38,105 nt of DNA from Micromonospora sp. C95 (GTDB taxonomy: Bacteria; Actinomycetota; Actinomycetes; Mycobacteriales; Micromonosporaceae), in NCBI RefSeq assembly GCF_018070465.1, contig NZ_JAGPXT010000043.1, forward strand, positions 1 to 38,105, given 5' to 3'. This document shows positions 31,897 through 38,105 of this stretch, piece by piece. A model generated the notes under the pieces. That model was not told the origin of the DNA. It was given only the letters and a program-made list of their open reading frames with translations, and made no database searches. The stretch's first letter is position 1; every line of letters starts with the position of its first letter. A program made the position numbers and the translations under genes.

Positions 31897-32113
31897 GCGA
31901 TTCCGATCTCCTTACCCGCAGTCACCGCAAAAACCGGCAAATGGCCATGTAAGGCTGCGTCTCGCCACGTTGGGTGACGTGCGGTAGTCGAGCAACCGCC
32001 ATCAGTCGCCATGCCCGTGGAAAGGTCGCGGGGTGCCCCACGGGCCGTCCGGACGCGCGTTACGATCGGCGGCCTGTGCCAGAAATGGTTTCACCTCTGG
32101 GGAGGGGTACGAC

Positions 32114-33019
32114 GTGGCGTTCGACTACGGCGACCGGACCGGCTACGAACCGATCAGTGACGTCGACCGCAAGGAGTTTCACGAGCAGGGCTTTCTCCTG
32201 CTGCGCAACGTCCTGACCGAGGACCACCGGGCCGCTCTCGAGGCCGCGGTCGACCGGGTGTACGAGGAGGAGAAGGCCAAGGGCAACACCACCAAGGACG
32301 GCACCCTGCACCTGCTGGGTTTCCTTGAGCGTGACGAGCTCTTCGGCGAGCTGCTCACCCACCCGATCGCGTTTCCCTACATGTGGGGCCTGGCGGGCTG
32401 GAACATCTACACCCACCACAACCACCTCGACGTGACGCCGCCGGCGTTGGAGCCCGAGAAGCCGTACTGGGGTTGGCACCAGGACGGGTACCGGCAGAAC
32501 TCCGACCCGGAGACGATGGACCCGAACCTGCCGCGCCCGATGTTCTCGCTGAAGGTCGCCTACGTGCTCTCCGACCTGTCGGAGAACGGCCGGGGTGCGA
32601 CGAAGGTGATTCCCGGCAGCCACCTGTGGAACTCGCTGCCCCGCCCGACGGATCTGAGCGTGCACAACCCGGACCCGGAGGGCACCGTCGAGATCACCGC
32701 CAACCCGGGTGACGCCTTCATCTTCGACCGCCGCCAGTGGCACTCCCGGTCGACGAACCTGTCGAACATCACCCGCAAGATGCTGTTCGTCGGCTACACC
32801 TACCGGTGGATCCGTCCGCTCGACGAGCTGCACCCCGACAAGGACGGCGAGTGGTACCGCAACCGCACGCCGGTGCAGCGCCAGCTGCTCGGTGAGGGCA
32901 CCCACACGGCCAACTACTGGGGCATCAACTGGGACGGCTACATCGACGACGAGATCCCGCTGCGCAAGGAGCTCAAGCAGCGCGGTCTGCTCAACCGCAA
33001 CATCCCCTGGCTCCGCTGA
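32114..33019 (+). CDS. Phytanoyl-CoA dioxygenase family Fe(II)/2-oxoglutarate oxygenase
   Basis: This 301-residue soluble protein has the PhyH-type double-stranded beta-helix. The iron triad is visible as WHQDGY (His122, Asp124) and QWHSR (His210). Arg221, eleven residues after His210, fits the 2-oxoglutarate anchor. GATKVIPGSHLW is the usual loop region. Such enzymes hydroxylate small molecules, including natural products, lipids and osmolytes; the substrate here is unknown and no biosynthetic cluster surrounds it. GTG 32114 is chosen because GGGGAGGGG lies about 7 bases upstream. The 217-bp region before it (31897-32113) shows no feature I can name. A terminator hairpin follows. Confidence 0.93.
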   Translation: MAFDYGDRTGYEPISDVDRKEFHEQGFLLLRNVLTEDHRAALEAAVDRVYEEEKAKGNTTKDGTLHLLGFLERDELFGELLTHPIAFPYMWGLAGWNIYTHHNHLDVTPPALEPEKPYWGWHQDGYRQNSDPETMDPNLPRPMFSLKVAYVLSDLSENGRGATKVIPGSHLWNSLPRPTDLSVHNPDPEGTVEITANPGDAFIFDRRQWHSRSTNLSNITRKMLFVGYTYRWIRPLDELHPDKDGEWYRNRTPVQRQLLGEGTHTANYWGINWDGYIDDEIPLRKELKQRGLLNRNIPWLR

Positions 33020-33030
33020 CCGGAGGCGTG

Positions 33031-33078
33031 ACGACAGGCCCCGTGGCCACGCCTGGACGTGACCGCGGGGCCTGTCGT
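33031..33078. terminator. Bidirectional terminator hairpin
   Basis: ACGACAGGCCCCG (33031-33043) and CGGGGCCTGTCGT (33066-33078) pair perfectly over 13 bp around a 22-base loop. It lies between the convergent dioxygenase and MOSC genes and probably ends both transcripts. Confidence 0.82.
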
Positions 33079-33106
33079 GTCATCTCCGGGCGGACCGGCC
33101 GGTCGG

Positions 33107-33751
33107 TCAGCCGGCCGGCTCGCCGACACGGCGACGCACCTTCTCCCGGATCGGCTCGGGCAGGTCGTCGGCCGCCAGCAGCCTGGGCAGCAAGGACGGC
33201 TCCAGGCTGAGCGCGCGGAACACCTCGCCGAGGGTCACCCCGTGCGCCGGCCGGTGCACGATCTCGATCGGATCGCCGGCGCCCACCGCGCCCTCGCGGA
33301 GCACCCGCAGGTACGCACCGGGGGTCGCCCGCGCGGTGAACCGCTTGATCAGATCCGGTACGCCCCAGAAGCCGGCAAAGGTCCGGCACGGCGTGCGTGG
33401 CATGGTCACCTGGAGCAGCGCCTCGCCGACGGCCCACTGCTCGCCGATCACCGCGCCGGTCACGTCGACCGCGTACGTGGTGAGGTTCTCGCCGAAGCCA
33501 CCGGGGCGGATGGTCCGCCCGAGGTCGGCCTCCCACCAGGCCGCGTCCTCCCCCGCGTATGCGTAGACGGCCTGGTCCGGGCCACCGTGGTGGGCCCGTT
33601 CGCCGATGAAGTCGCCGGCCACCCCGTCGACCTGGAAAAGCACCGGCGCGTCGGCCGGCCGCTTGTCGATGCCGCTGCGCCCGCTCGCCGCACCGGCCCA
33701 TGCCGCCTCGGTCACGATCCCGACGTTCACCGATGCCACCCTGCCCGTCAT
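33107..33751 (-). CDS. MOSC-domain protein (YiiM-like)
   Basis: This 214-residue MOSC-domain protein of the YiiM type has TGRVASVNVG at the N-terminus, HHGGPDQAVYAY (54-65), and RPGGFGENLTT (82-92). The conserved cysteine is in MPRTPCRTF (Cys122), where a molybdenum-cofactor or sulfur would bind. YiiM-type proteins reduce N-hydroxylated compounds such as hydroxylaminopurine; this activity is inferred by family. I chose ATG 33751 over GTG 33757. A -10-like TAGAAT (complement of 33758-33763) lies 6 bases before the ATG with no ribosome site, so the message is probably leaderless. Confidence 0.92.
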   Translation of the reverse strand: MTGRVASVNVGIVTEAAWAGAASGRSGIDKRPADAPVLFQVDGVAGDFIGERAHHGGPDQAVYAYAGEDAAWWEADLGRTIRPGGFGENLTTYAVDVTGAVIGEQWAVGEALLQVTMPRTPCRTFAGFWGVPDLIKRFTARATPGAYLRVLREGAVGAGDPIEIVHRPAHGVTLGEVFRALSLEPSLLPRLLAADDLPEPIREKVRRRVGEPAG

Positions 33752-33757
33752 GATCAC

Positions 33758-33763
33758 ATTCTA
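33758..33763 (-). promoter_or_regulatory. Candidate -10 of the MOSC gene
   Basis: TAGAAT on the minus strand matches the TAnnnT consensus and ends 6 bases before ATG 33751, as expected for a leaderless transcript. A short palindrome, GGGG-N5-CCCC (33765-33777), lies directly upstream and might be an operator. No good -35 is seen. Confidence 0.4.
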
Positions 33764-33840
33764 CGGGGAACGGCCCCGGTGCGCCGCCCTCGCCCACCGT
33801 CGGACGGGTTCAGGTCGCTCCGCCTCTGGGCGTACGCAGA

Positions 33841-33877
33841 CGAAAGGCGCCCGACCTCGACGGTCGGGCGCCTTTCG
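33841..33877. terminator. Perfect 16-bp terminator hairpin
   Basis: CGAAAGGCGCCCGACC (33841-33856), loop TCGAC, and GGTCGGGCGCCTTTCG (33862-33877) are perfectly complementary. It lies 14 bp past the stop of the minus-strand GlsB/YeaQ gene and is its likely terminator. It also separates it from the MOSC gene. Confidence 0.88.
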
Positions 33878-33890
33878 ACAGGTTCAGCGG

Positions 33891-34178
33891 TTACCGGTGG
33901 GTGACACCCCGGCGGTTGCGGCCCACCCCGGCGACCAGCGCCACCGCGACGGCGGCCAGCAGCACCTGAAGCATCAGCTCCCGCCAGTCGATGCCGGCGG
34001 TCTCGGCGAAGCCGGACGCACGGGCGATCACGGTGCCGAGCAGCGCGGCACCGACACCGATGAGCATGTGCAGCCAGATCGGCATGTTCTGACGGCCCGG
34101 TACCACCAGTCGGCCAAGCGCACCGACGATCAGACCAACGATCAGGGCGGTGATGATGCCCCAGACGGTGAGCTCCAT
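33891..34178 (-). CDS. GlsB/YeaQ/YmgE-family stress membrane protein
   Basis: This 95-residue, three-helix membrane protein is of the transglycosylase-associated/GlsB-YeaQ family. Hydrophobic segments are at about 5-24, 34-51 and 68-86. The conserved motifs are GLIVGALGRLVVPGRQNMPIW-like loop (split here at residues 15-34) and a Gly-rich second helix. Family members are small envelope proteins induced by stress; the mechanism is unknown. ATG 34178 has an AAGGAGAG ribosome site about 6 bases upstream. A promoter of the stress-sigma type may lie at 34238-34263. Confidence 0.93.
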   Translation of the reverse strand: MELTVWGIITALIVGLIVGALGRLVVPGRQNMPIWLHMLIGVGAALLGTVIARASGFAETAGIDWRELMLQVLLAAVAVALVAGVGRNRRGVTHR

Positions 34179-34237
34179 GATCGCTCTCCTTCACGAAAGA
34201 CGTTCAACGTTTGTGGTGTTCCTGTGGTGACCGCCTA

Positions 34238-34263
34238 ATGCCCGACCTACGAAGATCCCAAAC
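34238..34263 (-). promoter_or_regulatory. Candidate stress-sigma (SigB-like) promoter of the GlsB/YeaQ gene
   Basis: On the minus strand GTTT (34263-34260) and GGGCAT (34243-34238) are separated by 16 bases. This resembles the actinobacterial SigB/SigF-type pattern GTTT-N14-17-GGGTAT, with one mismatch in the -10. A start near 34231 would give an untranslated leader of about 50 bases. Fit with the stress-protein family makes this plausible but unproven. Confidence 0.4.
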
Positions 34264-34289
34264 CGCCTTTTCTGGCCGAGAGGTCGCGG

Positions 34290-34325
34290 CCGCCCCGAAA
34301 GATCGCACCGCCCCGAAAGACCGCG
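34290..34325. repeat. Two tandem 18-bp direct repeats
   Basis: CCGCCCCGAAAGA occurs twice with an 18-base period (starting 34290 and 34308), followed by TCGCA in one copy and CCGCG in the other. It lies in the gap between lepA and the GlsB/YeaQ gene. With two copies it may be chance or a slippage product. Confidence 0.6.
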
Positions 34326-34342
34326 CCACGGGCCGCACGCGG

Positions 34343-34375
34343 ACGGGCGCCCGGCCGAGATGGCCGAGCGCCCGT
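34343..34375 (-). terminator. Probable lepA terminator hairpin
   Basis: ACGGGCGC (34343-34350) pairs with GCGCCCGT (34368-34375). Inside it, GGCC (34353-34356) pairs with GGCC (34362-34365), with a 2x2 mismatch between the helices. It begins 34 bp after the lepA stop. Confidence 0.65.
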
Positions 34376-34409
34376 CGAGATGGCTGCGCCTACCTGCGCC
34401 GCCGCACGA

Positions 34410-36284
<1,875 letters not shown>

Positions 36285-36314
36285 AGCGGTCCGTTCTGGT
36301 CGGCTGACGTGAGC

Positions 36315-36334
36315 GGGCCGGCACGCGCCGGCCC
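36315..36334. terminator. GC-rich hairpin between the DUF4240 gene and lepA
   Basis: GGGCCGGC (36315-36322), loop ACGC, and GCCGGCCC (36327-36334) form a perfect 8-bp stem in the 94-bp gap upstream of lepA. It is likely the terminator of the DUF4240 gene; a role in the lepA leader is the alternative. Confidence 0.5.
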
Positions 36335-36378
36335 CCTCTATGCTCCCACGTCCCCGGCGGGCATCGGCCGGGCGTCCG

Positions 36379-36912
36379 TCACTCCTGCGGTGGCTCGACG
36401 AAGAGGGTGGCGAGTCGGGGCAGCCGGCGGCGGGCCTCCTCCTCGTCGTCGAAGTCCCAGAAGTCGTTCAGGTCGGGCTGCGGCGGCGCCGTACGCTCCC
36501 CCGGCAGGTCGTTCGCGGTCGCCTTCCGGTGCGCGTCCCACGGCACCGCGAGCATGTCCGCGCACTCGAACTCCTCGCCGCTGAGCGAGGCGGACCGGAT
36601 CTGCGGTAGATCGGCCAGCGAATCCGGGTCAGCGACCGCCCGGGCGAACACCTCCCGTCCCTGGGTCATCAGCCAACCACGGAAGTACTCGAATCCGTCG
36701 TCGGAGGCGCCACCGTTGATCAGGTAAGCGGCGCCCCACAGATCGACCCGATAGGAGGCGGCGAGGACCCGTTCCTGGTGGTGGGCGTACCCGACGATCT
36801 CCTCGGGGTCACGGGCGGCGAGCAGCGCGACGGCCCGGGCGGCGATGGCGTCCGGCTCTCCACCGCCGGTGCGGGCGCGGTCGATCAACTGCCAGAAGTC
36901 GTCGGTCCTCAT
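36379..36912 (-). CDS. DUF4240-domain protein
   Basis: This 177-residue soluble acidic protein opens MRTDDFWQLIDRAR, the hallmark of the DUF4240 family. It continues with the conserved YRVDLWGAAYLINGGASDDG (split around residues 54-73) and FEYFRGWLMTQGREVF. The function of the family is unknown. ATG 36912 is used because the conserved motif starts there; the longer open frame to 37644 is antisense to the kinase gene. It is divergent from the kinase gene with an 87-bp gap. Confidence 0.9.
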   Translation of the reverse strand: MRTDDFWQLIDRARTGGGEPDAIAARAVALLAARDPEEIVGYAHHQERVLAASYRVDLWGAAYLINGGASDDGFEYFRGWLMTQGREVFARAVADPDSLADLPQIRSASLSGEEFECADMLAVPWDAHRKATANDLPGERTAPPQPDLNDFWDFDDEEEARRRLPRLATLFVEPPQE

Positions 36913-36999
36913 GGTCCGGCAGTCTGGCAGACGCCACCCCGGGTGCCCGGATCCGCGCCGGTGGTCGCCGCCCGACCGGCCACCGGGCAGCATGGTCGG

Positions 37000-37986
37000 G
37001 TGACCTTCGCCTCCCCGCCCGCCGTGCCGTACCACGCCACCGCCCAGCGGCCCGAGTGGTCGGACCTGCCGACGCGGGTGCGGGCCGCAGTGGCCACCAG
37101 GCTGGGCGCCCCGGTGGTCCAGGCCCGGACCGCCGGTGCCGGCTTCACGCGCGGCTTCGCCGCGCTGCTGCGCACCGCCGCCGGGCACGCCGCGTTCGTC
37201 AAGGCCGCACCCCACGCCGAGCAACCGCACCTGGTCGACTGGTACGCCCGCGAGGCCGCGATCCTCGCCCGGCTGCCGGCCGGGCTGCCGGTGCCCCGCC
37301 CGCGCTGGACGTTGTCGGAGGCCGGCTGGTTCGTTCTTGGCCTCGACGCCGTCGACGGCCACACCCCCCGGCTGCCCTGGAACCAGGGGGAACTGACCGC
37401 CACCCTCAGCGCCTTCACCGACGTCGCCGAGGCGCTCGCCGAGCCATCGGCCGAGTTGACCGCCCTCGGCCTGCCCCACCTCGCCGACCTGGCCCGCGAG
37501 GACATTCTCTGGTGGGGCGAGGTCGTCGCCGGCCGGGAACCGGTGCCGCCGCTGCCCGCCCCGGCCCGGGGACGGCTGGCCGAGTTGGTGGCGCTGGAGT
37601 CGCACCTGCCCGGGTACGCCGCCGCCGCGACCGGGCTGACCCACGGCGACCTACGGGTCGACAACGTGCTCGTCGACAGCACCGGCTCGGTCTGGTTCTG
37701 CGACTGGCCGTGGCTGTGCCACGGGCCGGCCTGGTTCGACCTGGTCACCCTGCTGATCACCGGGTACGCCAGCGGGCTGGACGTCGATTCGCTGTTCGCC
37801 GCCCACCCGGCCGCCGCCGACGCGCCCGACGACGCGCTGGACGTCACGCTGGCCGCCCTGGCCGGCTACCACCTCACCGCCGCGACATCGGCACCACCGA
37901 CCGCGTCGGCTCACCTACCGGCGCACCAGCGGTGGACCGGCCAACAGGCCCTCGCCTGGCTGTCCCACCGCCAAGGCTGGACCTAA
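37000..37986 (+). CDS. Aminoglycoside phosphotransferase-like kinase
   Basis: This 328-residue protein kinase-like-fold phosphotransferase is of the APH family. The ATP-lobe lysine candidate is Lys68 (AAFVKAAP). The catalytic loop is THGDLRVDNVL (His215, Asp217, Asn222), and the metal-binding Asp is Asp235 in FCDWPWLC. The GTG start at 37000 is in frame and precedes the fold, but its ribosome site is weak. The family contains antibiotic kinases and many small-molecule kinases; resistance activity cannot be claimed from the sequence, and the genomic context is housekeeping. The palindromic element copy 2 follows 37 bp after the stop. Confidence 0.9.
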   Translation: MTFASPPAVPYHATAQRPEWSDLPTRVRAAVATRLGAPVVQARTAGAGFTRGFAALLRTAAGHAAFVKAAPHAEQPHLVDWYAREAAILARLPAGLPVPRPRWTLSEAGWFVLGLDAVDGHTPRLPWNQGELTATLSAFTDVAEALAEPSAELTALGLPHLADLAREDILWWGEVVAGREPVPPLPAPARGRLAELVALESHLPGYAAAATGLTHGDLRVDNVLVDSTGSVWFCDWPWLCHGPAWFDLVTLLITGYASGLDVDSLFAAHPAAADAPDDALDVTLAALAGYHLTAATSAPPTASAHLPAHQRWTGQQALAWLSHRQGWT

Positions 37987-38023
37987 CCACCCCCGCCCCC
38001 GCCCCACCTGCCCCCCCCACACC

Positions 38024-38083
38024 GTTGATCATGAGGTTAGCGGCAGTTTGAAGATCAACAATTGGGCTAACCTCATGATCAAC
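38024..38083. repeat. Palindromic dispersed element, copy 2 (60 bp)
   Basis: GTTGATCATGAGGTTAG (38024-38040) and CTAACCTCATGATCAAC (38067-38083) are perfect 17-bp inverted repeats around a 26-base centre. In reverse complement it aligns with copy 1 at 6563-6623 across its full length. The base at arm position 16 differs (A-T here, G-C in copy 1) with pairing kept. It lies downstream of the kinase gene and could also act as its terminator. Confidence 0.93.
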
Positions 38084-38105
38084 CAGGGCGGGTGGGGGGT
38101 AGGGC

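Noticed and set aside
34290..34325. The 18-bp tandem repeat as an iteron or regulator array.
   Set aside because: There are only two units, with differing tails and no link to a promoter I can recognise.
37000..37986. Antibiotic-resistance gene.
   Set aside because: The phosphotransferase fold is shared by many kinases of other substrates, and nothing in the context points to resistance or transfer.

Overview
The window is a stretch of chromosome from a very GC-rich actinomycete, most likely a member of the Micromonosporaceae (Micromonospora or Salinispora type). The signs are strong G/C preference at third codon positions, many GTG starts with 4-base GTGA/ATGA overlaps, and the backbone order lepA, hemW, hrcA-dnaJ-rsmE-HIT, phoH-ybeY-CBS-cdd-like-era, recO-uppS. 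That order largely matches the corresponding Mycobacterium tuberculosis region (Rv2361c to Rv2374c, with hemN/hemW and lepA further along). The genus assignment is inference. I saw no tRNA, rRNA, CRISPR array, prophage or insertion sequence.

Layout. Positions 1-5579 are minus-strand: a long acyl-CoA dehydrogenase cut by the left edge, a DUF6328 membrane protein, an epoxide-hydrolase-like enzyme, and a two-gene permease/TIGR03943 unit. Positions 5735-8878 hold a plus-strand thiamine-precursor uptake operon: promoter, TPP riboswitch, then the ECF transporter genes ykoE, ykoD and ykoC, with a 61-bp palindromic element between ykoE and ykoD. Positions 9023-11241 hold a Tat-exported PHP phosphoesterase translationally coupled to an unknown 168-aa protein ending in Cys-Cys-Ala-Gly-His. 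Next come an unknown 74-aa basic protein, 6-phosphogluconate dehydrogenase and a small membrane protein.

Positions 13812-27993 are mostly one minus-strand housekeeping block. It runs from hrcA (CIRCE-controlled) through dnaJ, rsmE, HIT, a serine hydrolase, phoH, ybeY, a CBS-domain protein, a cytidine-deaminase-like pseudoenzyme and era. It then continues past an inserted acyltransferase and a DUF4097 lipoprotein to recO and uppS. Its theme is protein quality control, ribosome and rRNA maturation, DNA repair and cell-wall lipid carrier synthesis. The phoH gene is interrupted by a 357-residue intein with the features of the rare class 3 (Trp-Cys-Thr) type and an apparently intact LAGLIDADG endonuclease.

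Positions 28204-37986 carry a DUF4870 membrane protein, hemW divergent from an enoyl-CoA hydratase with almost no space between them, a membrane-anchored lysozyme-like protein, a PhyH-type dioxygenase, a MOSC protein, a GlsB/YeaQ stress membrane protein, lepA, a DUF4240 protein and an aminoglycoside-phosphotransferase-like kinase. A second copy of the ~60-bp palindromic element closes the window.

The observations most worth following are the class 3 intein in PhoH, the short palindromic dispersed element whose two copies differ by a compensatory base-pair change, the coupled PHP/CCAGH pair, and the unknown small gene at 11340-11564.
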